64,000 bases of DNA, from the NCBI RefSeq assembly GCF_011046535.1, contig NZ_CP049257.1:186001-250000 (forward strand), read 5' to 3'. The notes under the pieces are model-generated. The model was not told the origin of the DNA and searched no databases. It saw only the letters and a program-made list of their open reading frames with translations. Shown in pieces: positions 25,638 to 33,903 of the stretch (the stretch's first letter is position 1; every line of letters starts with the position of its first letter). This stretch comes from Nocardioides anomalus (GTDB taxonomy: Bacteria > Actinomycetota > Actinomycetes > Propionibacteriales > Nocardioidaceae). Both the position numbers and the translations under genes were made by a program.

Positions 25638-26180
25638 ATGACCCGGACGCGTCTCGCGCTGGCTGCCGTGGCGGCAGCGGTGCTCCTCTCGGCCTGCCAG
25701 GACGACGACCCCGAGCCGAAGGTCGCCGACCCCACGCCCTCGGCTACATCGGTCGAGTCCCCGCCCTCGCAGACGGCGACCACCTCGCCAGTCGCCCAAC
25801 CCAGATCGCCAGAGGAGACGGTTCGCGCCTGGGTCGATGCTCAGAACCATGCCTTGGCCTCAGGCGATACGACGGCTTTGCGGGAGCTTGCAGCAGAGGC
25901 GTGTCAGGGATGCGACGACTATCCCGATGGCATCGATCAGATAGTTGGCGCCGGGGGACACTTCGAGGGCGGCAAGTGGTCCATCGTTCGGGCAAGGGTG
26001 CAAGACGCCGACGCAAACCCGGTCAGAATTAACGTCGGGATTCACATAGCCGGTGGGATGACTGTGACGTCTGCGGGAGCGGCGCCAACTACGTACGCAC
26101 CCGCGAATCGGTTGTTTGCCTTCGAGCTCGTGAATGACACAGGCGAGTGGCTGATCTCCCTTGTTGGATCCCTGTCGTGA
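25638..26180 (+). CDS. DUF6318-family lipoprotein
   Basis: A 180-residue lipoprotein: signal LALAAVAAAVLLSAC with the lipobox LSAC, then a Pro/Thr/Ser linker and the DUF6318-type domain (SPEETVRAWVDAQNHALASG, then AEACQGCDDYPDGIDQIVGA) with its paired cysteines. ATG 25638 follows GGGAAAGGA. From about codon 55 onward the base composition drops to roughly 55-60% GC with AT-ending codons, unlike the first part of the gene. The last codons overlap the GTG of the next gene. Role unknown; such lipoproteins often pair with PKD-domain secreted proteins. Confidence 0.88.
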   Translation: MTRTRLALAAVAAAVLLSACQDDDPEPKVADPTPSATSVESPPSQTATTSPVAQPRSPEETVRAWVDAQNHALASGDTTALRELAAEACQGCDDYPDGIDQIVGAGGHFEGGKWSIVRARVQDADANPVRINVGIHIAGGMTVTSAGAAPTTYAPANRLFAFELVNDTGEWLISLVGSLS

Positions 26181-26905
26181 ACCGGCTGGTCGCCTGCGCG
26201 TGTCTCTTTGCTTCGCTCGTTGTCATCGGACCAGCGGCAAACGCCGCTGGATGCTCTACCAGCGCGGACGGCGAGCAAGTCAACGGCGGTATCGCTATCA
26301 GTCATGTGAATTGTCCGCCTCCGGACGTGGTGACTGATGTCGGGCACCTCGACAACGGCCCGCGGGACTCCAATCTCGACGGCATCTGCGTCAGCACCGC
26401 AATCTCCGTCGGGATAGATCCGTTCAAGTTCTGCGACGAGCCCTCGGAGCCCGGTCAGGCAGAAGTGACAGGGGATCTGGTTGCGGCTGCATTGAAGTTT
26501 GTACCGCTCCCACCCAGCGTTCTGACCGTTGAACCGCCCAACGGCCGCACGCTGGTCAACTTCGACACCAACTTCTTCACGACGACGCAGCCCTTCGACA
26601 CCGCCGTGACCCTCCTCGGCCAGCGCGTGGACCTCCACATCACGCCGGCGCATTTCACCTGGCAGTTCGGTGACGGCGAGTCGTCGGCGACGACCGAGCC
26701 AGGGGCACCGTTCCCGGCGCTCGACGTCACCCACGCCTACCGCAAGAAGGGCCACGTCGCGCCGAGCGTCGACACGACGTACACCGCGCAGTTCCGGGTC
26801 AACGGCGGGCCGTGGCGCGACGTGCCGGGCACGGTGACGATCGCGGGCGCGGCGGTCGACCTGCAGGTGCTCACGGCGACGCCGGTGCTGGTGGGCTACA
26901 ACTGA
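26177..26905 (+). CDS. Secreted PKD-domain protein
   Basis: A 242-residue protein. GTG 26177 overlaps the stop of the lipoprotein gene (GTGA). Signal peptide (LVACACLFASLVVIGPAANA). The C-terminal part has the PKD signature FTWQFGDGESSATTEPGAPF and VTHAYRKKGHV. The first half has low GC like the preceding gene end, and the high-GC pattern returns near 26540, so the composition changes inside the gene. It is probably an extracellular partner of the DUF6318 lipoprotein; function unknown. Confidence 0.85.
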   Translation: MNRLVACACLFASLVVIGPAANAAGCSTSADGEQVNGGIAISHVNCPPPDVVTDVGHLDNGPRDSNLDGICVSTAISVGIDPFKFCDEPSEPGQAEVTGDLVAAALKFVPLPPSVLTVEPPNGRTLVNFDTNFFTTTQPFDTAVTLLGQRVDLHITPAHFTWQFGDGESSATTEPGAPFPALDVTHAYRKKGHVAPSVDTTYTAQFRVNGGPWRDVPGTVTIAGAAVDLQVLTATPVLVGYN

Positions 26906-26908
26906 CGC

Positions 26909-28081
26909 GTGCGGCCGTGGAACACCTTCGTCGAGGGTGACAACCTCGAGGTGGTGCCCCGGCTCGCGGCGGAGTACGGCCCGATCGACCTGGTCTACGC
27001 GGACCCGCCGTACAACACCGGCAACGACTTCGCGTACGCCGACGACATCCGCGGTGACGGGGTCCGCAGTCGGCACGAGGCGTGGGTGGCCTGGCTGCGG
27101 CCGCGGCTGGAGGTGGTGCGGGACGCGCTCAAGGAGACCGGCGCGGTCTTCGTCAGCATCGACGACAACGAGGCGGCGCACCTGCGCCTGCTGATGGACG
27201 AGGTGTTCGGCGAGGCCAACTTCCTGGCCCAGGTGGTGGTCAACCTCAACCCGAAGGGCCGGCAGCTGGGGCGGGGGTTCGCGACGAGCCACGAGTACCT
27301 CCTGGCCTACGCCAAGGACGCGCGCCGCACGGTGCTCGACGCCAGCAGCAGCGAGGCGGTGGTGGAGAGCGACTTCCCGCTGCGGGACGGGGACGGGCGC
27401 CGGTACCGCCACCTGCCGCTGCGCAACACCAACAAGAAGTTCAACCCGGTGACGGCGCGGACCCTGCACTTCCCGGTGTACGGCGACCCGGACAGCGGGC
27501 TGGTCCGGAGCACGCCGTTCGAGGGCGGGGTGGAGGTGCTGCCGGTGTTCGGGGACGGTACGCCGGCCGTGTGGCGCTGGAGCCGGCCCAAGATCGACGC
27601 GCAGCCCGGCGACCTGGTGTGCCGGCGGGTCCAGGGCCGGCGGGGCGAGCGGGTCGACGTGTTCCAGAAGGACTGGCTGCACCGCGACGTGCCGGGCGGG
27701 CGCCGCAAGAAGCTGCGCACGATCTGGCTGGCCGAGGAGATCGGCTCGACCGACACCGCGGTGGCCGAGCTCAAGGAGCTGGTGGGCCACGTCTTCGAGT
27801 CGCCCAAGCCCACCGGCCTCCTCAGGCGGGTCCTGTCGACGATGCCGGACGACGTGGTGGTGCTGGACCCGTTCGCGGGCAGCGGTACGACGGGCCACGC
27901 GGTGGCGATGGTCAACGCCGAGGACGGCGGGACGCGGCAGTGCCTCAGCGTCAACCTCGCCGAGCCGACGCGGGTCGGCTCCAACGCGCACGCGGCAGGC
28001 CTGGCCACGGTCGCCGACGTCACCCGGGCACGGCTGCGCGCGGTGGCGGAGCGGTACGGCGGCGGGCTGGACGAGCGCTAG
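26909..28081 (+). CDS. Orphan beta-class DNA methyltransferase
   Basis: A 390-residue methyltransferase with the catalytic motif DLVYADPPYNTGNDF near residue 31 (DPPY, motif IV) and the AdoMet motif LDPFAGSGTTGHAVAM near 316 (motif I) after it. The DPPY-first order is that of beta-class amino-methyltransferases, as in type III Mod proteins, and the segments FVSIDDNEAAHLRLLMDEVF and TIWLAEEIGSTDTAVAELKE also match Mod enzymes. Most likely it makes N6-methyladenine. No restriction subunit is near, so it is orphan. GTG start lies 3 nt after the PKD stop. Confidence 0.9.
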   Translation: MRPWNTFVEGDNLEVVPRLAAEYGPIDLVYADPPYNTGNDFAYADDIRGDGVRSRHEAWVAWLRPRLEVVRDALKETGAVFVSIDDNEAAHLRLLMDEVFGEANFLAQVVVNLNPKGRQLGRGFATSHEYLLAYAKDARRTVLDASSSEAVVESDFPLRDGDGRRYRHLPLRNTNKKFNPVTARTLHFPVYGDPDSGLVRSTPFEGGVEVLPVFGDGTPAVWRWSRPKIDAQPGDLVCRRVQGRRGERVDVFQKDWLHRDVPGGRRKKLRTIWLAEEIGSTDTAVAELKELVGHVFESPKPTGLLRRVLSTMPDDVVVLDPFAGSGTTGHAVAMVNAEDGGTRQCLSVNLAEPTRVGSNAHAAGLATVADVTRARLRAVAERYGGGLDER

Positions 28082-29478
28082 ACGCCGGCGGCCTTCTCGA
28101 GCGCGGCGACCTCGTCGTCGAGGTGGGTCAGCAGTCGCTGCAGGTGCGGGACGGTGCGGCGGCACCCGGTGAGCCCGAAGGCCATCTTCCCGTCGTACGA
28201 CGTGCAGGTGATGTTGAGCGCCATGCCGTTGATGGGGATGGAGAGCGGGTAGGTGCCGACCATCTTGGCGCCGTTCCAGTAGTGCGTCGTGCGCGGGCCG
28301 GGGACGTTGCTGATGATGAGGTTGTACGGCGGCCGGATGATGCCCTGCATCCGCAGCATCGGCGTGAGGATCGCGGGCGCCTGACCGAGCGCGCTCATGG
28401 CGAGGATCTGCGCGGGCGTCATCGACTCGAGCGCGTCCTTGCCGTCCTTCATGCTGCGGTGGATCGACGTGAGGCGGTCCTCCGGGTCGTCGCGGTCGGT
28501 GGCCAGCTGGCACATGACGGCGCCGACGGCGTTGCCGCCCTTGTCGGAGGCGCTGTCGGACTGCTTGGCGTTGAGGCCGACCGGGACCATGGCCACGAGG
28601 GGGCTGTCGGGGAGGGCGTCGAGCTCCTCGAGGTAGGTGCGCACGGCGCCGCTGCACATGGCGAGCACGACGTCGTTGAGCGTCGTACCGCTGGCCTTGC
28701 CGATCGCGCGCAGCCGCTCGACCGGCCAGTCCTGGGCGGCGAAACGTCGGGAGCCGGTGATCTTCTGGTTGAAGATCGTGCGCGGGGCGTACAGCGACAG
28801 GGCGCTGGTCTCGTTGCGGACGCTCTTGGTCAGCGTCTTGATGAACGCCGCGGGCATGCCGGCGGCCTCGGCGGTGAGGCCGAGCGCGCCGCGCAGGGCG
28901 GTCATCGGGACCTCGGAGAGGGTGAACTCCTGCTTCGGCTTCCTGCTGCGGCCGCTGCCGGCGTTCGCGCCCCACGGTGCGGGCATGCCGCGCTCGTCCG
29001 GGTCGGTGCTCAGCACGCTCTGGAGCAGGCGCATGGCGGAGACGCCGTCGACGAGGGCGTGGTGGAGCTTGGAGTACATCGCCACCCGGCCGTCCTTGAG
29101 CCCCTCGATGACGTGGGTCTCCCAGAGCGGGCGCTCCCACGCGAGGCGGGTCGAGTGCAGGCGACCGCAGAGCTCGAGCAGCTCGCGGACCCGGCCGGGG
29201 CTCGGCAGCGCGCTGTGGCGCAGGTGGTGCTCGATGTCGAACTGGTCGTCGTCCTTCCAGACCAGCTGGCCGCCGGTGCGGATCGAGCGGTGGGGGTGCT
29301 TGAGGTAGAGCGGGCGGATCTCCTCGACGTCGCGCATCTGCTCGAACATCTCGCGCGTGTAGTTCTTGCCGGCGCCTTCGGGCTTCTCGAACAGCTGCAG
29401 CCCGCCGACGTGCATCGGCATCTGGCGGTTCTCCGCGAGGAGGAACGCCGTGGACGTGGGGTCGATCGGAGTGGCCAC
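28078..29478 (-). CDS. Wax ester synthase/diacylglycerol acyltransferase
   Basis: A 466-residue WS/DGAT enzyme of typical length. The catalytic motif HHALVDG occurs in YSKLHHALVDGVSAM near residue 136. The family segments PLWETHVIEGLKDGR and NLIISNVPGPRTTHYWNGAK (about 380) are present. It transfers acyl groups to diacylglycerol or fatty alcohol to make storage lipid. GTG 29478 follows AAGGAG with good spacing. Monocistronic; it converges with the methyltransferase gene, overlapping by 4 bp. Confidence 0.95.
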   Translation of the reverse strand: MATPIDPTSTAFLLAENRQMPMHVGGLQLFEKPEGAGKNYTREMFEQMRDVEEIRPLYLKHPHRSIRTGGQLVWKDDDQFDIEHHLRHSALPSPGRVRELLELCGRLHSTRLAWERPLWETHVIEGLKDGRVAMYSKLHHALVDGVSAMRLLQSVLSTDPDERGMPAPWGANAGSGRSRKPKQEFTLSEVPMTALRGALGLTAEAAGMPAAFIKTLTKSVRNETSALSLYAPRTIFNQKITGSRRFAAQDWPVERLRAIGKASGTTLNDVVLAMCSGAVRTYLEELDALPDSPLVAMVPVGLNAKQSDSASDKGGNAVGAVMCQLATDRDDPEDRLTSIHRSMKDGKDALESMTPAQILAMSALGQAPAILTPMLRMQGIIRPPYNLIISNVPGPRTTHYWNGAKMVGTYPLSIPINGMALNITCTSYDGKMAFGLTGCRRTVPHLQRLLTHLDDEVAALEKAAGV

Positions 29479-29715
29479 CGGACTCCTTCACTGTGCGCGC
29501 TCGGGTGCGCTGGTGCGTGCTCGCCTGGTCTCGCGGGCGAGCGGCGTCCGATGATCCCGCGCCGTGACGGGCGCCACAACCCCCGTCGAGCAGTACCCCG
29601 TTCTCTCCACAACCGGCCCACACCCGCGACTTCTCCACAGGCCGCCCGCACCGGGCTCCACGTGTCCGCGGTCGTCCCTAGCGTCGTCCTCACCTCGACC
29701 TCTCGGGAGGACACC

Positions 29716-29838
29716 GTGCACCTGCTCCGCTCCCTCGTGCTGCTCGCCTGCGGCGCCGCGGCCGCCGTCGCACTCTGGGCGGCGGCCGCACCAGCGGGTA
29801 CGACGACCCTGGCGCCGGTCGCGCTGACGAGCCCGTGA
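29716..29838 (+). CDS. Small secreted or membrane peptide
   Basis: A 40-residue protein from GTG 29716, 5 nt after GGGAGG. Basic start, hydrophobic core (LVLLACGAAAAVALWAAAA) and polar end (APAGTTTLAPVALTSP). Could be a small membrane or secreted peptide. Coding-like codon use over its short length; function unknown. The 237-bp gap 29479-29715 upstream shows no other gene. Confidence 0.5.
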   Translation: MHLLRSLVLLACGAAAAVALWAAAAPAGTTTLAPVALTSP

Positions 29839-29908
29839 CCGGGCCGTCGTCCGCCGTCCCGCCCGTCCCCGCCGGGTCGCCGCGGGCGGCATGGCACCAT
29901 CGGCCGAC

Positions 29909-31039
29909 ATGGAGGTCGCGCCGATCGACCAGCTGTGGGACCGGGGGCGCGAATCCGTGCGCTCCCGGCTCTCGCGGGTGGCCGACAAGCGGTGGCAGAT
30001 CGCGCAGTGCGCGATCGCCGCCGGCGTGGCCTGGCTGATCGCCGCCGACCTGCTCGGGCACCAGCGCCCGTTCTTCGCGCCGGTCGCCGCGGTGGTGAGC
30101 CTCGGGACGTCGTACGGCCAGCGGCTGCGCCGCGTGGCCGAGGTGACGACGGGCGTAGCGCTCGGCGTGCTCATGGCCGACCTGCTGGCGATCCTGCTCG
30201 GGTCGGGCTGGTGGCAGCTGACGGTCGTCTGTGCGCTGTCGATGTCGATCGCCCTGGTGATCACGAGCGGACAGATGTTCGTGACCCAGGCGATGGTGCA
30301 GTCGATCATCATCTCCGCGCTGGCGCCGCCGCCGTCGCAGGCGTTCGTGCGGTGGAGCGACGCGCTGATCGGAGGGTGCGTCGCTCTGGTCGCCGCCACC
30401 GTCGTGCCCGCCGCCGCGCTGCGCCGACCCCGCGAGAACGCCGCCAAGGTGGTGCGCAAGGTCGCCGCGCTGCTGCGCGCCGCCGGGGAGGTGATGGTCG
30501 ACGGCGTGGCCGCGCGCGGACTCGAGCTGCTCGCCGACGCCCGGTCCACCGACTACCTGATCCGCGAGCTGCAGGACGCCGCCGACGAGGGCATGGCCGT
30601 CGTGTCGTCCTCGCCGTTCCGGGTCCGGCACCGCAAGGACATCCGCCGGATGGCCGAGCTGGTCGAGCCGCTCGACCGCGCCCTGCGCAGCACTCGCGTC
30701 CTGGTCCGCCAGACCGCGGTGGCGGCGTACCACCACCGGAGCGTGCCGAAGTCGTACTCGCTGCTCGCCTTCGACCTCGCCGACGCCGCCGACATGGTGG
30801 CCGACGAGCTCCACGCCGACCGGATGGCCGTCTCCGCCCGCGACGCGCTGGTGCTGGTGGGGGAGGCCTCCGGGTTGGTCGAGCGGGCCGACGAGATGAG
30901 CGCCGAGGTGATCCTGGCCCAGCTGCGCTCCGTCGTGGTCGACCTGCTGCTGCTCACCGGCCTCAACCAGATCGAGTCGACCGAGGCGTTGCCCCCGCCC
31001 CCGAGGTGGGAGCCGTCCTCCGACTCGACCGATGACTGA
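29909..31039 (+). CDS. FUSC-family membrane protein (aromatic acid exporter-like)
   Basis: A 376-residue protein from ATG 29909 (ATG 29891 would add six residues; CACCAT at 29895-29900 may be its -10). Residues about 25-165 form six hydrophobic segments (QIAQCAIAAGVAWLIAADLL, PFFAPVAAVVSLGTSYGQRL), with the GTSYGQRLRRVAEVTTGVALG motif of FUSC/ArAE proteins. The rest is a long helical cytoplasmic domain. Relatives export aromatic acids or other small organic compounds; substrate unknown. The polymerase gene starts inside its 3' end. Confidence 0.87.
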   Translation: MEVAPIDQLWDRGRESVRSRLSRVADKRWQIAQCAIAAGVAWLIAADLLGHQRPFFAPVAAVVSLGTSYGQRLRRVAEVTTGVALGVLMADLLAILLGSGWWQLTVVCALSMSIALVITSGQMFVTQAMVQSIIISALAPPPSQAFVRWSDALIGGCVALVAATVVPAAALRRPRENAAKVVRKVAALLRAAGEVMVDGVAARGLELLADARSTDYLIRELQDAADEGMAVVSSSPFRVRHRKDIRRMAELVEPLDRALRSTRVLVRQTAVAAYHHRSVPKSYSLLAFDLADAADMVADELHADRMAVSARDALVLVGEASGLVERADEMSAEVILAQLRSVVVDLLLLTGLNQIESTEALPPPPRWEPSSDSTDD

Positions 31040-32591
31040 CCGGGCCCAGGTGAGTCGGGACGGCGTGGTCCCGATCGAGCGCTGGGTGCTGCACGTCGAC
31101 CTCGACCAGTTCCTGGCCGCGGTCGAGGTGCTGCGCCACCCCGAGCTCGCCGGCCGGCCGGTGATCGTCGGCGGCGACGGAGACCCGACCAAGCGCGGCG
31201 TGGTGTCGACGGCGTCCTACGAGGCGAGGCAGTACGGCGTCGGCTCCGGCATGGCGCTGCGGATCGCGGCACGCAAGTGCCCGGACGCCGTCTTCCTCCC
31301 GGTCGACCGACCGGCGTACGACGAGGCCTCGGAGCAGGTCATGGACACGCTGCGCGCGCTCGAGTGGGGCGGCCGGCCCGTCGTGCTCGAGGTCCTCGGC
31401 TGGGACGAGGCGTTCCTGGCCGCCGGCCCGCGGCCGGGCGACGAGCCCGACCAGCGCGGCGCCCAGCTCGGCCGCGGCCGCCCCTGGGCCGGCGCCGCCG
31501 ACGAGCTGGCGGCCGACAGCATGACCGACGCCGACGGCGCAGCGCCGTCGGCCGACGAACCAACACCGGTGGTGGAGGCGGGGCAGGGGAGCCTCCCACC
31601 CGTGGGAGAACCGGCCAGGGCCACGCCCCTGGGGACGCGGACGGGGGCCCCGCCCCCGGGGCCGGGGCCGGGGCCGGGGAAGGGGGCCCCACCCCCAGGG
31701 CCGGGGAGGGGGGCCCCGGGTGGGTCCTCGCCCGGCCATGGGGGCGGGCCCGCCGGGGTTGCGGCCGCGGACCAGGCCCCCACAGCAGGCGGTACGCCGG
31801 GCGCGGGCGGGCCCGGGCAGGAGCCGACGCTGGTCGCGGGCACCGAGCTCGCGCACGCCGTCTCACACGCCTCGGCGGTGGTCGGCTTCGACGACCCGGA
31901 CCCGATCGCCTTCGCCGCCCACATCCGCTCGCGCGTGCTCACGGCTACCCGGCTGCACTGCTCGGTGGGCATCGGGGACAACAAGCTGCGGGCCAAGATC
32001 GCGACGGACCTCGGGAAGCCGCGGGGCTCGTTCGTGCTGACGGCCGAGAACTGGTTCGAGGTGATGGGCGAGCGGCCGGCGACGGCGCTGTGGGGGATCG
32101 GGCGCAAGACGGCCAAGCGGTTGAGTGCGCTGGGGATCGAGACGGTCGAGCAGCTCGCGGCGAGCGACGCCCGGGTGCTGGCGGCGGAGCTGGGGCCGAC
32201 GATGGGGCCGTGGTACCACCGCCTGGGGCGCGGGGTCAGCGACAGCGTCGTGTCGGCGGCGCCGTGGGTGCCGCGGGCGCACGGGCGGGAGACGACGTTC
32301 CAGGAGGACCTCGAGGACTGGGACCGGATCGCCGCGGAGGTGCGGCGGCTGACGCGGCAGGTGGTCGAGGACATCGACCGCGAGGGCCGGGCGGCGGCGC
32401 GGGTCGGGCTGAAGCTGCGCTACAAGCCGTTCTTCACCGTGAGTCGCAGCCTGACCCTGGGCGAGCCGAGCAACGACCCCGAAGTGTTGGCCGAGCGGGC
32501 GGTCAGCCTGCTGGACCGGGTGGAGCGGGACCGGCCGGTGCGGCTGCTCGGCGTGCGCCTGGAGATGGTGGCGCCCGAGGGCGGCTACTGA
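31032..32591 (+). CDS. dinB2: Y-family DNA polymerase, DinB2-like, with Gly/Pro insertion
   Basis: A 519-residue polymerase, about 150 longer than its family. The metal-binding motifs are intact: HVDLDQFLAAVE (Asp23, Asp25) and LGWDEAFLAA (Asp125, Glu126). The steric-gate position, five residues after the first Asp, is Leu28 instead of the usual Phe or Tyr. This is the same layout as mycobacterial DinB2, which readily uses ribonucleotides. Residues about 133-276 are an inserted low-complexity block rich in Gly, Pro and Ala, placed between the palm strand and the helix starting DDPDPIAFAAHIRSRV. The DNA-binding thumb (WGIGRKTAKRLSALGIETVE) and little finger (TRQVVEDIDREGRAAARVGL) follow. The ATG overlaps the stop of the FUSC-like gene. 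Confidence 0.9.
   Translation: MTDRAQVSRDGVVPIERWVLHVDLDQFLAAVEVLRHPELAGRPVIVGGDGDPTKRGVVSTASYEARQYGVGSGMALRIAARKCPDAVFLPVDRPAYDEASEQVMDTLRALEWGGRPVVLEVLGWDEAFLAAGPRPGDEPDQRGAQLGRGRPWAGAADELAADSMTDADGAAPSADEPTPVVEAGQGSLPPVGEPARATPLGTRTGAPPPGPGPGPGKGAPPPGPGRGAPGGSSPGHGGGPAGVAAADQAPTAGGTPGAGGPGQEPTLVAGTELAHAVSHASAVVGFDDPDPIAFAAHIRSRVLTATRLHCSVGIGDNKLRAKIATDLGKPRGSFVLTAENWFEVMGERPATALWGIGRKTAKRLSALGIETVEQLAASDARVLAAELGPTMGPWYHRLGRGVSDSVVSAAPWVPRAHGRETTFQEDLEDWDRIAAEVRRLTRQVVEDIDREGRAAARVGLKLRYKPFFTVSRSLTLGEPSNDPEVLAERAVSLLDRVERDRPVRLLGVRLEMVAPEGGY
31658..31686 (+). repeat. G4C2-type repeat, G-quadruplex candidate
   Basis: Four runs of GGGG separated by CC (31658-31661, 31664-31667, 31670-31673, 31676-31679), then AA and GGGGG at 31682-31686. 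This is a (GGGGCC)n tract on the coding strand inside the insertion of the DinB2-like gene. The flanking sequence also holds GGGGGCCCC blocks that can pair. Confidence 0.7.
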
Positions 32592-32702
32592 GGGGACGCG
32601 CCGCGACCGCACGCGACGACGCGATGCCGACCGAGGACGCAAGCCCGGCGGTTGCACCTTCTGGCCGAGGCGTGCGGCTTGACCGCGTGAGAGGGTGACG
32701 AG

Positions 32703-33890
32703 GTGCGGCTGAAGGTGGCGGTCGGCTGCTGGGTGGTCGCGGTGGCACTGCTGGCCGCGGTGCCGCTCGCCGCGCAGGGCGACCCCGAGGGCCTGGCGGC
32801 CGTGCCCGAGTTCGCGGGCCCGGCCTGGTGGCTCGGGCTCATGGTCATCACCCTCCAGGCGACCGTGCTCCAGCGCCAGCCGGCCATCCCGCGCGGCGCG
32901 GTGGTCGCGGTGGCGCTCGGCGCGCCGGCGGGCGCGCTGGTGGGCCTGCAGGACGCGGTCGGCGTCACGTCGGTGGCGGTGCTGGTGGCGACCTTCCTGC
33001 TCGTGGTGGGCGAGCCGCTGCGCGAGCTGTGGGGCTGGCTGGCGGCGGCGGCCGCGCTGGTGGCGCTGGGTCAGGTGCTCGCGCAGGTGGACGCCGGGAG
33101 CGACGTGGGGCCGGCGGTGAGCGGCGGGCTGGTGCAGGGCGTCGGCACCGTGGGCGTGGCCGTCCTCGTCGGTGCCGTCGTGCGGGCCCGCCGCGAGGTG
33201 AGCACCGCCCGGGAGGAGCGGCTGGAGGCGCTGCGGCGCGAGCAGGCGGCGCTGGTGGAGGTGGCGGTCGCGCGGGAGCGTACGGCGATGGCCCGCGAGC
33301 TCCACGACATCGCGGCCCACCACCTGTCCGGCATCACCATGGTCACCGGCGCGCTCGCCCGCCAGATCGACACCGACCCCGAGGGCGCCAAGGCGGCGGT
33401 CCGTGAGGTCCGCGCGCACAGCAAGGAGCTGCTGCGCGACCTGCGCGGCCTGGTCACGCTGCTGCGCGAGGGTCCGGCGGACGACGCCGACCGGCAGGAG
33501 ACGCTCGCGGGTGTCGGTGCGCTGGTCGAGGCGGCCCGGCGCACGGGCGCGGACGTCCGGCTCACGGTGGACACCGTCGACGAGACGGGCGCAGTGGGCG
33601 CCGGCGTCGGGCCGCTGGCCCAGCTGTCGGCGTACCGCACGGTGCAGGAGGCGCTGGCCAACTCGGCCCGGCACGCCGGGGGAGCGCCGTGCGAGGTGGT
33701 GGTCGACGACCGCGGCGAGCGCGAGGTCGTGGTGAGCGTGCGCAACGGCGCGGGCCAGGACGCGGGGCCCGGCGGCGGCCTGGGGCTGGTCGGGATGCGG
33801 GAGCGCGCGGAGCTGACCGGCGCTGAGCTGAGCGCGGGACCGACGCCCGAGGGCGGGTGGCTGGTCGAGCTGCGGCTGCCCCGCGGCTGA
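32703..33890 (+). CDS. NarL-type sensor histidine kinase
   Basis: A 395-residue kinase. Four to five hydrophobic segments fill residues 1-165, without a large outer domain. The dimerisation/phosphorylation helix has AMARELHDIAAHHLSGITMV near residue 197, with the phospho-acceptor His of the HisKA_3 family. The HATPase part shows VQEALANSARHAGG near 317 and GLGLVGMRERAELTGAEL near 360. It pairs with the response regulator 13 bp downstream and probably senses envelope stress for the ABC exporter that follows. A TTGCACC half-site lies about 45 bp upstream. Confidence 0.93.
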   Translation: MRLKVAVGCWVVAVALLAAVPLAAQGDPEGLAAVPEFAGPAWWLGLMVITLQATVLQRQPAIPRGAVVAVALGAPAGALVGLQDAVGVTSVAVLVATFLLVVGEPLRELWGWLAAAAALVALGQVLAQVDAGSDVGPAVSGGLVQGVGTVGVAVLVGAVVRARREVSTAREERLEALRREQAALVEVAVARERTAMARELHDIAAHHLSGITMVTGALARQIDTDPEGAKAAVREVRAHSKELLRDLRGLVTLLREGPADDADRQETLAGVGALVEAARRTGADVRLTVDTVDETGAVGAGVGPLAQLSAYRTVQEALANSARHAGGAPCEVVVDDRGEREVVVSVRNGAGQDAGPGGGLGLVGMRERAELTGAELSAGPTPEGGWLVELRLPRG

Positions 33891-33891
33891 C

Positions 33892-33897
33892 TAGGCT
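33892..33897 (+). promoter_or_regulatory. -10 element of the response regulator gene
   Basis: TAGGCT ends 6 nt before GTG 33904; the regulator may have its own leaderless transcript apart from the kinase. Confidence 0.45.
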
Positions 33898-33903
33898 CAC
33901 CCG

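Noticed and set aside
26042..29638. 1198-codon minus-strand frame spanning methyltransferase and lipoprotein genes
   Set aside because: Low-complexity product antisense to well-conserved genes; only the WS/DGAT frame is real on that strand.
30930..31060. Start of the polymerase further upstream inside the FUSC-like gene
   Set aside because: ATG 31032 gives the family's usual N-terminal length before the first catalytic strand and overlaps the upstream stop as expected for coupling.
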